A model generated the notes under the pieces. That model made no database searches, had not been told where the DNA came from, and saw only the letters and a list, made by a program, of their open reading frames with translations. The position numbers were made by a program, and so were the translations under genes. From an uncultured Bacteroidales bacterium (GTDB lineage: Bacteria; Bacteroidota; Bacteroidia; Bacteroidales; UBA932), in the NCBI GenBank assembly GCA_946405645.1, contig CAMJHW010000041.1, positions 1-10,882 of the forward strand: a DNA stretch of 10,882 nucleotides. The letters run 5' to 3'. The stretch's first letter is position 1. Each line of letters starts with the position of its first letter. Positions 1 through 7,903 of this stretch are shown here, piece by piece.

Positions 1-1510
1 CGTACATCTGTCCGAGGACCTCGAGGGCGGGGATGCCGTCGACGAGTACCAGACGATAGACGGTGTCATCGACCTTGTAGTACTCGACTCCGTTGAGTAC
101 GATCGTGTCGTAGTCATCCGGAAGTTCGTTGACCAGAGCTCCTGCAGGAGGTACGATGACCTCGTAGCGGTTCCTCTTGGTGGCGACGTAGAAGACGCCG
201 TCCTCATAGAAGTACTCGGTGTTGATGTTCGCGAAGCTCTGGACAAGTCCGAGGGCGGAAGCGATCTCATAGGCCGAGAGGGCTCTGTTGGAGTTCAGCG
301 CAAGCGCCGAATTCTGCGTTGCGAGCAGGGCGTTGTTCCGGGCGATCTCCCGGTTCTGCTCCAGGATGGTCCTGTAGTTACTGTCGATGATATCGAACGT
401 GCGATATACATTGTGGTAGTACGAGAACCTCACGGAAGCGAAAGCCATGTCGCGCAGTGCGATGTCGATCATCACTCCGAAGGGAGGACGTGTGATCACG
501 TACCAGTTGCCGTAGCGGAGGTAATAGACATTGTTGTAGAAGTAGTAGTCCCTGCCCCAGTGGGAGATCCTGCGGTATCTCGGAGGAAGGGCCTGCACCC
601 TGTATCCGAAGAAGTGAGGATCGTGTCCGTAGAAGGCTCCGGGCCTGTCGTAGATGATGAAATCACGCTCACGGGGAGGGATGCGGTTCAGATTCCTGCC
701 GTCATCCATCCGGATGCCGCCGCGATCTTCGCGGCCGGTGGAATAGTTGACATTGGGAACGGCGCCTCTGTTGTTGGAGGCAGCTCCTCCGCGGGTGACG
801 TTCGCTCTGGCTGCGGAGGCCTCCGGAGCGGAGGTCAGGCCAGTGCTGGTCGTCGCATTGGTGGTGGAGCGAACGGTCCTGACGGGAGTGCCGTTCTGAG
901 CAGTGGGGGCGGTAGCCGCACCGGTGTTGGCGGAGCGGGCAGTGGTCGTCGCCCTTCTGGAAGGAGTCTCGTTGGTGGCAGCGGCATTGCCCGCGGAGCG
1001 GGTGGCTCCGGTCGCCTGCCTTGCGGCAGTGCTCTCGGAAGCGGTGGTGCCGGTGCTGCGACGGGCGGCGGTACCGGTGTTGCCGGTATTGCCGTTGGTG
1101 TTGCGGTTCACCTGGGACCCGGTGTTGTTGCCGGTCGTACCGCGGTTAACCTGGCTGCTGGAATTGCTTCCGGTAGTGGTGCTGCGGCGGACCTGGGTGG
1201 AAGTGCTGCCCGAAGGGGCTGCTGTATTCCTCGTGGCCGTGCTGCTCTGACGGGCAGGCGCGGCAGTGGAAGTGCTCTGGCGATTGGTGGTAGTACCTGC
1301 GCTACGCGTAGCAGTGGCAGTGCTTCTGGAAGCAGCGGAGCTGGAAGAAGCGGCGCTTCTGCTGGCGGTGGCGTTGGACTTGTTATCGGAAGAGCTGGAA
1401 GTGGAAGTCGTAGTGGTGCTACGTCTTGCCTGGGCGTTGAGCTCAGGCGCTGCAGCGGCGAGGGTGAAAACCAGGACGCTGGCAAGTGCGATTTTGAATG
1501 TGGTTCTCAT
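1..1510 (-). CDS. Secreted Ser/Thr/Asn-rich DUF6515-type protein (3' end cut off)
   Basis: Reading from the ATG at 1510-1508, 503 codons stay open to the left edge, so the C-terminus is missing. Residues 1-26 are a Sec signal peptide (MRTTFKIALA then a hydrophobic stretch ending PELNA). Residues about 29-245 are low complexity, rich in Ser, Thr, Asn, Ala and regularly spaced Arg. From about residue 264 the protein looks folded and rich in Tyr and Pro. It has two related modules: HWGRDYYFYNNVYYLRYGNW followed by YVITRPPFG near residues 304-345, and FYVATKRNRYEVIVPPAG followed by LVNELPDDY and GVEYYKVDDTVY near 428-503. The pattern 'aromatic - x - Val - x - Pro-Pro - x - Gly ... LP ... GVEYY' is what I know from the DUF6515 family of secreted Bacteroidota proteins, whose function is unknown. 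The start is 26 bases after the NamZ-like stop, so it may be the last cotranscribed gene. An envelope or surface role is inferred. Confidence 0.8.
   Translation of the reverse strand, partial: MRTTFKIALASVLVFTLAAAAPELNAQARRSTTTTSTSSSSDNKSNATASRSAASSSSAASRSTATATRSAGTTTNRQSTSTAAPARQSSTATRNTAAPSGSTSTQVRRSTTTGSNSSSQVNRGTTGNNTGSQVNRNTNGNTGNTGTAARRSTGTTASESTAARQATGATRSAGNAAATNETPSRRATTTARSANTGAATAPTAQNGTPVRTVRSTTNATTSTGLTSAPEASAARANVTRGGAASNNRGAVPNVNYSTGREDRGGIRMDDGRNLNRIPPRERDFIIYDRPGAFYGHDPHFFGYRVQALPPRYRRISHWGRDYYFYNNVYYLRYGNWYVITRPPFGVMIDIALRDMAFASVRFSYYHNVYRTFDIIDSNYRTILEQNREIARNNALLATQNSALALNSNRALSAYEIASALGLVQSFANINTEYFYEDGVFYVATKRNRYEVIVPPAGALVNELPDDYDTIVLNGVEYYKVDDTVYRLVLVDGIPALEVLGQMY
776..1426 (-). 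repeat. Degenerate Ser/Thr/Asn/Arg repeat region inside the DUF6515-type gene
   Basis: This stretch encodes about residues 29-245 of the secreted protein. Short motifs recur imperfectly: RRST (about residues 29, 124 and 163 by position in the reading), TRSAG (twice), SQVNR (twice, after TQVRR) and ARQ. Arginines recur about every 8-15 residues in a Ser/Thr/Asn background. It looks like an extended, possibly O-glycosylated or wall-associated linker. Codon choice leaves the opposite strand free of stops over long distances and creates spurious Gly/Ala/Val-rich reading frames there. Confidence 0.7.
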
Positions 1511-1536
1511 GGCTCTAAATTTTAATGGTTAGTTAA

Positions 1537-2820
1537 TCATTCGTACATATAGTACTTTTTCGAAAGATCCTTGAAAGCTTCGGTGTTTTCGAACCATACG
1601 GTTCTCAAGTCCTGGGCTTTGAAGCTCTTCTCAAAAGCCACCCTTGCACAATCCGTACCACAAACGCGGTCGAAGGTGGAAATCTTGCCTTGTACGAATG
1701 GATTGCGCCCCGGAAACAGCTCGTGGAGGGCCTGCAGGACATAAAACTGCACCATCGTCAATTCCGCTTTTTCATAGTCCGTGAAGTAATATTGTACTCC
1801 GTGGAGAAGCTTTCCGGAGTCGGATCCGGATGTCGGCTTGTAGTGAATGGTCCGGAACGAGACTCCCGGAACATCATACGAATCGAGCCGCGACTTAAGC
1901 GCGTCGGCGTCGATCCATTCGGCGGCGAAGCAGCCGAACGGGAGCGTATAGCCGACACCTATGTTCACGAAGCCCAACTCGCCGAGTATCCCGGCGGCAG
2001 GGTATCCCTGCGCGCTCTGGGGATACGGGATGTTGGGCGACGGGAGCACCCACGGCAGACCGGTATCCATAAAGGTCATGTTCCGGTGCCATCCTTCCAT
2101 CGGGACTACGGTGAGCTTGCATCTCACGTGCGGGAGCTTGCCATTCTCTCCGCGGTTAAGTCCCTCTTCGTTGATCAGTGTCGCAAGCTCCCCTACCGTC
2201 AGTCCATAGACATAGGGGATATGGAACTGGCTGATGAAGGAATAGTACCCGTCCTCGACCGGACAGCCCTCGACCTTGAGCCCGCCGAGCGGATTGGGGC
2301 GGTCGAGGACGACGACCTCGACCCCCTGCTCGGCGCAGGCGCGCATCAGCAGGCCGAGCGAACTGATGAACGTATATGACCTGGTGCCGACATCCTGTAT
2401 GTCGTACACCACGGCGTCCAGCCCCTTGAGCATCTCGGCAGTGGGCGTGCGCGTGCTGCCGTAGAGCGAACGTACGGGGAGGCCGGTGGCCTCGTCGACA
2501 GAGTCGCTGAGTTTGCCGCCGGCATATACGTCGCCGCGGACGCCGTGCTCCGGTGCAAACAGTACCTTGAGCTCGACGTCGGGGGCGGCGAAAAGGATAT
2601 CGACCGTAGACCTGAGGTTACGGTCGATACCGCTTGGATTGGTGAGCAGGCCAACCTTCTTGCCTCGGAGACATTCGAAGCCGGAACGTTCGAGCACCTC
2701 TACTCCCGGGATCACTTCCCGGGAGTCCTCCGGAGCCGGAGGGGGTGTGCTCGAAACGCCCCGGGCGCAAGCGCCCAGGGCTATAAGAAGTACGGCCAGG
2801 CCAAAGGTCAGCCTTTTCAT
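1537..2820 (-). CDS. namZ: NamZ-like exo-beta-N-acetylmuramidase lipoprotein (DUF1343, GH171)
   Basis: This 427-residue lipoprotein has a signal peptide with lipobox ALGAC (lipidated Cys18). Family members remove MurNAc from the non-reducing ends of peptidoglycan fragments outside the cytoplasm. DUF1343 hallmarks appear in order: GKKVGLLTNPSG (53-64), VLFAPEHGVRG (86-96, with Glu91 in the PEHG motif the likely catalytic acid), YDIQDVGTRSYT (139-150), VLDRPNPLGG (171-180) and LPSPNIPYP (259-267). Length is normal for the family. The later motif reads NIGVGYTLPFG (286-296), whereas many relatives have a GRGT...PFE form, so it may belong to a divergent subfamily. It follows the esterase gene by 24 bases. 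Its neighbours, an AmpG-like importer and a SpoIID-type domain, fit peptidoglycan breakdown. The family call is secure. The gene symbol is by family, and the exact substrate is inferred. Confidence 0.88.
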   Translation of the reverse strand: MKRLTFGLAVLLIALGACARGVSSTPPPAPEDSREVIPGVEVLERSGFECLRGKKVGLLTNPSGIDRNLRSTVDILFAAPDVELKVLFAPEHGVRGDVYAGGKLSDSVDEATGLPVRSLYGSTRTPTAEMLKGLDAVVYDIQDVGTRSYTFISSLGLLMRACAEQGVEVVVLDRPNPLGGLKVEGCPVEDGYYSFISQFHIPYVYGLTVGELATLINEEGLNRGENGKLPHVRCKLTVVPMEGWHRNMTFMDTGLPWVLPSPNIPYPQSAQGYPAAGILGELGFVNIGVGYTLPFGCFAAEWIDADALKSRLDSYDVPGVSFRTIHYKPTSGSDSGKLLHGVQYYFTDYEKAELTMVQFYVLQALHELFPGRNPFVQGKISTFDRVCGTDCARVAFEKSFKAQDLRTVWFENTEAFKDLSKKYYMYE

Positions 2821-2844
2821 TACATCAATGCTTGATAGCGACGA

Positions 2845-4395
2845 TTAGTAACCGAGCTCGGTGACGGGCTGACCCATCTCGGAAGCCTCGGCATCGTTGG
2901 CGTCGAGCTTGAAGATCATGAAGTTGTTGTTCTCCTTGGTGCAGGGAGTCCACTCGCCTCCGTTAGGGCCGTTAGGATCGCTGTACTTTGCGAAGTTGGT
3001 CCAGGCGGTAAGCATCTTCTCGGAGAGATCCCAGTCGCCCTGGGTCCAAGGACGCCAGCCATGCTGGAGGGACTTGAAGACATACCAGAGATCGGAGGAG
3101 TGGAAGGCGCCCTTCAGGCGGACAGTGACCTCGGGGTGGGAACCGTCGTCCGGGAGCGGACGGGCGAACTCGTAAGCCCAGGCCTTGTTGCCCTTCTCCT
3201 GACGGTTCTCGCAGAATGCGACGACGCCGGCGGCCATATTGCCCATATCGTTCATGGTGTAGCCGATCATGTAAGGAACATCGGCGAGGGTGCCGTCAAG
3301 GGCGGCGGCGTCGAAGCTCTCCTTGGAAACATAGCCGTCCACGAGAGGACTGCCGCTGAGGCTCTCACGGTTGCCGGTAGCGGAAGCATAGATGGCTCCG
3401 ATGGAGTGGATGACCTCGGTATCGGCAGCACGCATCTTCTCGAGGGTGTTGTAACCACCCCAGTCGAGGACGACCTTGCTGTTGAACTCGGCACGCTGGA
3501 AGGCGGTCAGGCCTTCAGGAGCGACGGGAGCCTTGTAAGGAGCGAGCTTGGGCTCGGGCTGTGCGCCGGGGAATCCCATCATAGGGAAGCCACCGCGGCC
3601 GCCACGGCCGGCTGCAGCATTGGCGTTGGGAACGGTGAGGCCGCCGGCGCTCATGATGACAGCCTTGTGGAAGAGGCCGCGGGCGAGAGGAGACTCGCAG
3701 AGGGTGCGGACAGCACCGCCGCCGGCGCTCTGGCCGAAGATCATGACGTTGTTCGGGTCACCGCCGAACTGCTCGACATTCTTCTGGATCCACTTGAGGG
3801 CCTGGATCATGTCGAGGATACCATAGTTTCCGGAGACGCCGTTGGGACTTTCAGCGGAGAGGAGAGGATGGGCCATGAAGCCATAGACACCGAGACGATA
3901 GTTGATGGAGACGAGGACGACGTCCTTGCCTGCCCACTCCTGGGCATCAAACTCGGGCTCGGTACCGAAGCCTTCGCGGTAGCCGCCGCCATGGATCCAG
4001 AGTGCGACAGGAAGCTTGGCTCCGGTGTTGCCCGGCTGCTTCGTCCACACGTTCACATAAAGGCAGTCCTCGCTGAAAGGGGCCTCGTCGCCGTATCCCC
4101 ACTCAGTGTAGTAGCCACCCTTGTACTGGATGTGCTGATAACTGGGGTTGCCGAAGCGCTTGGCGAGATACACGCCATCCCAAGGAACTACCGGCTGGGG
4201 AGCTTTCCAGCGATTCTCCCTGATCGGGGGTGCGGCATAAGGGATACCGCGGAACACGAACACGTCCTTGACATTGTCAGCCAAGACGCCCTGAACCTGG
4301 CCGCCTTCGATGGTGAGGACGGGGCTCAGCTTTTCCTGGGTCCGGCAGCCGGCCAACAGGGCCAGCACTCCGGCGAGCAACAATAATTTTTTCAT
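2845..4395 (-). CDS. Type-B carboxylesterase family lipoprotein
   Basis: A 516-residue alpha/beta hydrolase of the carboxylesterase type B family (PF00135), with lipobox LLAGC (Cys17) placing it on a membrane facing the periplasm or cell surface. Family marks: FRGIPYAAPP (48-57), SEDCLYVNVW (108-117), oxyanion-hole WIHGGGY (133-139), nucleophile elbow FGQSAGG with Ser223, and the His region GAFHSSDLWYVF with His432. The usual acid site NxDEG is replaced by GYTMNDMG, leaving Asp383 as the likely acid. A Gly/Met/Pro-rich insertion follows the nucleophile elbow at about residues 255-294. Its ATG overlaps the permease stop by 4 bases, so translation is probably coupled. Substrate is unknown. In this operon, deacylation or de-esterification of a wall or dietary polymer is possible, but that is inference. 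Confidence 0.88.
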   Translation of the reverse strand: MKKLLLLAGVLALLAGCRTQEKLSPVLTIEGGQVQGVLADNVKDVFVFRGIPYAAPPIRENRWKAPQPVVPWDGVYLAKRFGNPSYQHIQYKGGYYTEWGYGDEAPFSEDCLYVNVWTKQPGNTGAKLPVALWIHGGGYREGFGTEPEFDAQEWAGKDVVLVSINYRLGVYGFMAHPLLSAESPNGVSGNYGILDMIQALKWIQKNVEQFGGDPNNVMIFGQSAGGGAVRTLCESPLARGLFHKAVIMSAGGLTVPNANAAAGRGGRGGFPMMGFPGAQPEPKLAPYKAPVAPEGLTAFQRAEFNSKVVLDWGGYNTLEKMRAADTEVIHSIGAIYASATGNRESLSGSPLVDGYVSKESFDAAALDGTLADVPYMIGYTMNDMGNMAAGVVAFCENRQEKGNKAWAYEFARPLPDDGSHPEVTVRLKGAFHSSDLWYVFKSLQHGWRPWTQGDWDLSEKMLTAWTNFAKYSDPNGPNGGEWTPCTKENNNFMIFKLDANDAEASEMGQPVTELGY

Positions 4396-5687
4396 AACTT
4401 TTTAGAGTTTTTGTTTATGGGGTTATTGGTATAAAGTAGTATCTTGTTGCGGGCGATGGCGGCTGCCAGGAACGTACCAAGGCAGGACACCATCACGAGC
4501 GTGAAGAATCCGACATAGCCGAGCCATTGCTGCAGGTAGCCCGCCACGAGGGCCGGGAGCTTCATCGACAGCCACATGAAGGCCGTGCATATGGCATAAT
4601 GCGAAGTCTTCAACGGACCGTCCACGAACTGCATCATGAACAGCGTGTAAGCCGTGAAGCCGAACCCATAGCCGAACTGGTCCAGCACGATCATCGAGCC
4701 TATCGTCCAGACGCTGGCCGGACGGAATATGGCCATCAGCAGATAGACGGCACAAGGCAAGGCAAGGGACAGGGCCATCGGCCACATGGCCTTCCTCAAG
4801 CCATAGCGTGATGCATAAAGGCCTCCGAGGATGCCGCCGAGAAGCAGAGCCACGACTCCGAAGGTACCGTAAACCAGACCGTACATTTCCGTTCCGGCAT
4901 TCAGCCCCCCTACCTCTGCCCCGTCCTTGAAGAACGGATATAACAGATTCAGGGACAATGCCTCCGGCAAGCGGAACAAGAGCATGAACGCAATAGCCCA
5001 CCACACGCCTTTCTTAAGGAAGAAGGAACGGAAGGACTCGGCGAACTCTGCCCATATCTGCGCCGAGGAGCGTGCGTCACGCCGGTCGGTGTCTTCATCC
5101 GCTTTCGGAAGTTTGAAAGTATGGTAGATTGCAATGAGCGCCAGCAGGACTGCCGAAATCAGCAGAACAGTACCCCAGGCGCGAGGTATGTCGCCGGAAC
5201 GCTTCTGGAGTAAGCCTCCAAGCATGACCAGCAGGCCCTGTCCGAGGACGAGGCCGCCGCGGTAGAAAGTATTGCGGATGCCCACGAACGAAGACTGCCG
5301 CTGCCTGTCGAGGGCAAGCATGTAGTAGCCGTCGGCGGATATGTCGTGCGTAGCTGACGCAAACGCCACCAGTACGAACAGTATGAGCAGCATGGTCATG
5401 GTGCAGAAAGGCAGGCAGAAGGCTATCAGAGCCAGCAGGACCGTCATCGTGAACTGCGTCAGGAGGATCCACCAGCGCTTGCTGCGGAAGATGTCCATGA
5501 ACGGACTCCAGAGAGGCTTGATAAGCCAGGGAATGCTGATGAGAGTGGTGAGCGGGCCGAGCGTACCGTTGTCCACGCCCATATCCTTGAACACCGCCAA
5601 CGCTATGGTGTTGACGATGGCATAAGGAAGCCCCTCCACCAGATACAGTGTCGGGACCCAGAGCCATGGAGTGCGTGTATTGCTCAT
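4392..5687 (-). CDS. AmpG-like MFS permease (putative muropeptide importer)
   Basis: A 431-residue inner-membrane transporter with twelve hydrophobic segments by eye, in a 6+6 arrangement separated by a charged loop near residues 191-227. The N-terminus PTLYLVEGLPYAIVNT, the motif ASATHDISADGY near residues 109-120 (compare the 'QDI..DAY' motif of AmpG) and QFGYGFGFTAYTLFMM in the second half are typical of the AmpG/acetyl-CoA transporter branch of the major facilitator superfamily. AmpG imports GlcNAc-anhydroMurNAc peptides from the periplasm. The lysosomal and acetyl-CoA relatives mean substrate cannot be assigned from family alone. The start overlaps the stop of the DUF4922-SpoIID gene by 4 bases and the stop overlaps the esterase start by 4 bases, so it sits in the middle of the operon. 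Its neighbours NamZ and SpoIID support a muropeptide or amino-sugar cargo. Confidence 0.82.
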   Translation of the reverse strand: MSNTRTPWLWVPTLYLVEGLPYAIVNTIALAVFKDMGVDNGTLGPLTTLISIPWLIKPLWSPFMDIFRSKRWWILLTQFTMTVLLALIAFCLPFCTMTMLLILFVLVAFASATHDISADGYYMLALDRQRQSSFVGIRNTFYRGGLVLGQGLLVMLGGLLQKRSGDIPRAWGTVLLISAVLLALIAIYHTFKLPKADEDTDRRDARSSAQIWAEFAESFRSFFLKKGVWWAIAFMLLFRLPEALSLNLLYPFFKDGAEVGGLNAGTEMYGLVYGTFGVVALLLGGILGGLYASRYGLRKAMWPMALSLALPCAVYLLMAIFRPASVWTIGSMIVLDQFGYGFGFTAYTLFMMQFVDGPLKTSHYAICTAFMWLSMKLPALVAGYLQQWLGYVGFFTLVMVSCLGTFLAAAIARNKILLYTNNPINKNSKKL

Positions 5688-7900
5688 ATCCTTTCCAAAT
5701 CAGCACCGGGATAATAATGTCCCAGTATTTCCTTGTATCCATAACCTTTGAAGGACATCACGGCCGCGCCGATCTGGCAGAGGCCAACGCCGTGGCCCCA
5801 GCCGCGGCCCCTCAGGATCACCTCGTCATCCTGCCATTCCACATCGAACGCAGAACTCTTGAGGTGGCTTTCGGACAGCATCCTTCTTATCATCAATTCC
5901 TTTCCTATGACCATGGTGCGGGCGGAGCCCACCACCTTGAGGCGGCTGATGCGGCCTGAAGGTCCCCGTTCCACGGGGACAAGGTCGCGTACCTCGCCGA
6001 ACACGATGCCGGTACGGCGGCTGACCAGCTCCGAGAGCGGGGCCCGTCCGTACCGGACTTCCCATCTGTAGAAGTCCTTGGTCTCAAGGTCATAGTCGTT
6101 GAGCACCTGGGAGAGGATGGCCTCGTCCGCGGTGTCGCAAAAACAATGTCCCGCAGGATCCTCTCCCGGAGTGTCCGGGAGCGCCTGCAGGTAGGGATAG
6201 TCGCGATCCTCCCAGCAAGTGGAAAAACGCTCCATCATTCCGCCGCAGCACTTGGAGAAGCGCGCGTCGCAAATCTTTCCGTCATATTCCAACACCTGGC
6301 CCCAGGTCTCGTCCACGGCTTTCCGGACGTTCTCCCCCACTGCATTTGTCAGGCCCTGATAGCGCTGGCAATGGTCGTCGGCGCAGACGTCGAACAGCTT
6401 GTGGTCGTCGTGGTCCCACCAGTGGATCAACTCGCCGGGGGCCTGGGGCAGTTTCACTGCTCCCGCCCCGTCATTCCCGCGCAAGCGGTTCTCAATCTGC
6501 GAGAGCACCCACGAGCGGGATATGACCGCATGGGCTTTCAGGAACTCGAGCGATGCCGAGGCCTTCATTTCCGAGGAAATGACGCTGACGAGATAATCCT
6601 CGATGCCGACGCGGTTCACCGCGGTGACCTTGCCGTCCTCCACTATGAACTTGAGCGAACCGGCGAAGGTCTGGTCCTGCTTCCTCTGCCAATGGAAATC
6701 AACCCCGATGGTCACTCCGTAAAGGATGAAGGAAGGCTCGGAGAAAAGGGTCGATCGGGTAACCGCTTCGAAAACTAGTTCGTCATAGAGCACGCCGCCG
6801 TAGTCGATCTTGCCATCCTTGAAGCGCACCGTTTGCGGACCGGCTCCGTCGGAAATGATCTCGAAACGGATCTCCTCCGCGGACATTATACCGACTTCGA
6901 CCTTTCGCTGGCGGCGCTTGAGGCGCCAGACGATGTCGCGTTCCGCCTCGGGGCGGACGGCGGCTTCGTCGAGCAGCCCTGCCAGCAGGCGTGAGTCGAG
7001 TTTGGCATAATCGCCGGGGTCGGGGACGATGAGCCATCCCGCCACGTCGGCGCATCCCGGGGCCATCGTAAGATGGTCGGGGCCGTCGCTGTAAAAATGA
7101 TGCGTGCGATGCCTCTCGCGCAGCACGACGATGGCGCGGTACTCCGCTCCGTCATGCCATACGAAGAGGTTGAACTTCGGTTCCTTCTCCCCTTCCGCCA
7201 AGGGAACACTTTCGAGCAAGCGGTAGAAGAGCTTGCCCACCGACTTGGGAGTACGGCCGCGAAGGGCGAACACCCCACGCATAAAATGCTTGTAGTGATA
7301 GACTATTGCTTCCTGCACGCGGGTAAGGTATTCCATGTCGCCGTCCAGGTCGTAATGGACGTCGTCCAGGCCTTCCTCGCGGATGCGGTCCAGAAGGCCG
7401 TCTACAGCCTTCTCCAAAGGCAGCATGCCCCTGGGGCAAGTCTGGAAATGGAGATGCTCGGGAGCGGAAGCCCCGCTCCCGGGGCCATTATAGAATATAG
7501 TATAGCCCGCGAGGGAACGCGCCATGTCCAGCATGTCCACGAAATGATGCCAGATGGACTGGGGCAGGTGACGCTCGGAAGCGATTACCAGATGGCGGGG
7601 GAATATGGGATAAGGATTGATCTGTATGCGGTACTTGCGGCCCTTACGTCCTTCGAAGGGAAGGGTCATCTGTTCCGGAGGAAGGTTCTCGCGGCAGAGG
7701 AAGCAGGGAGCGTCCTTGAAGGCGTCCGCATCAGTGCCGGCGACGGCGGAAGCCATTCGGGCGGGGTTGTGCTGGAGCACGACCTCCAGACCTCCCGCCT
7801 CCAGCCGCCGCATAGACGCGGACTTCAGCCCGCGGAAACGGGCGGACACTTCCGGCCATACCGACAACTGGTCATTTATGAACTTCTCAACCTCCGGCAT
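5684..7900 (-). CDS. DUF4922 (GalT/HIT-like) - SpoIID/LytB fusion protein
   Basis: A 738-residue two-part protein with no signal peptide or membrane segment, so predicted cytoplasmic. Residues about 20-340 resemble DUF4922 and GalT/GDP-hexose phosphorylase members of the HIT superfamily. CFLCREN gives Cys66 and Cys69. IQINPYPIFPRHLVIASERH gives His111. FYNGPGSGASAPEHLHFQ gives His149-x-His151-x-Gln153. By analogy with GalT, Cys66, Cys69, His111 and His149 would bind zinc and His151 would be the nucleotidylated nucleophile. Residues about 395-738 match SpoIID/LytB: GIEDYLVSVISSEM with Glu444 at the catalytic position of these lytic transglycosylases, FLKAHAVISRSWV, a Cys/His cluster (His500, Cys506, His510, Cys511, Cys551, Cys552, Cys562) and GRGWGHGVGLCQIGA near the end. 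It begins 3 bases after the Nudix stop and overlaps the permease start. Both domain calls are firm. Joint function and cellular location are inferred. Confidence 0.85.
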   Translation of the reverse strand: MPEVEKFINDQLSVWPEVSARFRGLKSASMRRLEAGGLEVVLQHNPARMASAVAGTDADAFKDAPCFLCRENLPPEQMTLPFEGRKGRKYRIQINPYPIFPRHLVIASERHLPQSIWHHFVDMLDMARSLAGYTIFYNGPGSGASAPEHLHFQTCPRGMLPLEKAVDGLLDRIREEGLDDVHYDLDGDMEYLTRVQEAIVYHYKHFMRGVFALRGRTPKSVGKLFYRLLESVPLAEGEKEPKFNLFVWHDGAEYRAIVVLRERHRTHHFYSDGPDHLTMAPGCADVAGWLIVPDPGDYAKLDSRLLAGLLDEAAVRPEAERDIVWRLKRRQRKVEVGIMSAEEIRFEIISDGAGPQTVRFKDGKIDYGGVLYDELVFEAVTRSTLFSEPSFILYGVTIGVDFHWQRKQDQTFAGSLKFIVEDGKVTAVNRVGIEDYLVSVISSEMKASASLEFLKAHAVISRSWVLSQIENRLRGNDGAGAVKLPQAPGELIHWWDHDDHKLFDVCADDHCQRYQGLTNAVGENVRKAVDETWGQVLEYDGKICDARFSKCCGGMMERFSTCWEDRDYPYLQALPDTPGEDPAGHCFCDTADEAILSQVLNDYDLETKDFYRWEVRYGRAPLSELVSRRTGIVFGEVRDLVPVERGPSGRISRLKVVGSARTMVIGKELMIRRMLSESHLKSSAFDVEWQDDEVILRGRGWGHGVGLCQIGAAVMSFKGYGYKEILGHYYPGADLERI

Positions 7901-7903
7901 AAC

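Noticed and set aside
413..1525. 370-codon plus-strand reading frame rich in Gly, Ala, Ser and Val
   Set aside because: It is antisense to the Ser/Thr/Asn repeat region of the DUF6515-type gene. Composition and repeats are by-products of the real codons, and the minus frame has a signal peptide and folded modules.
3061..4386. 441-codon plus-strand frame opposite the esterase
   Set aside because: No domain or signal is recognisable, and it lies fully antisense to a gene with complete type-B esterase motifs. GC-rich codon use explains the missing stops.
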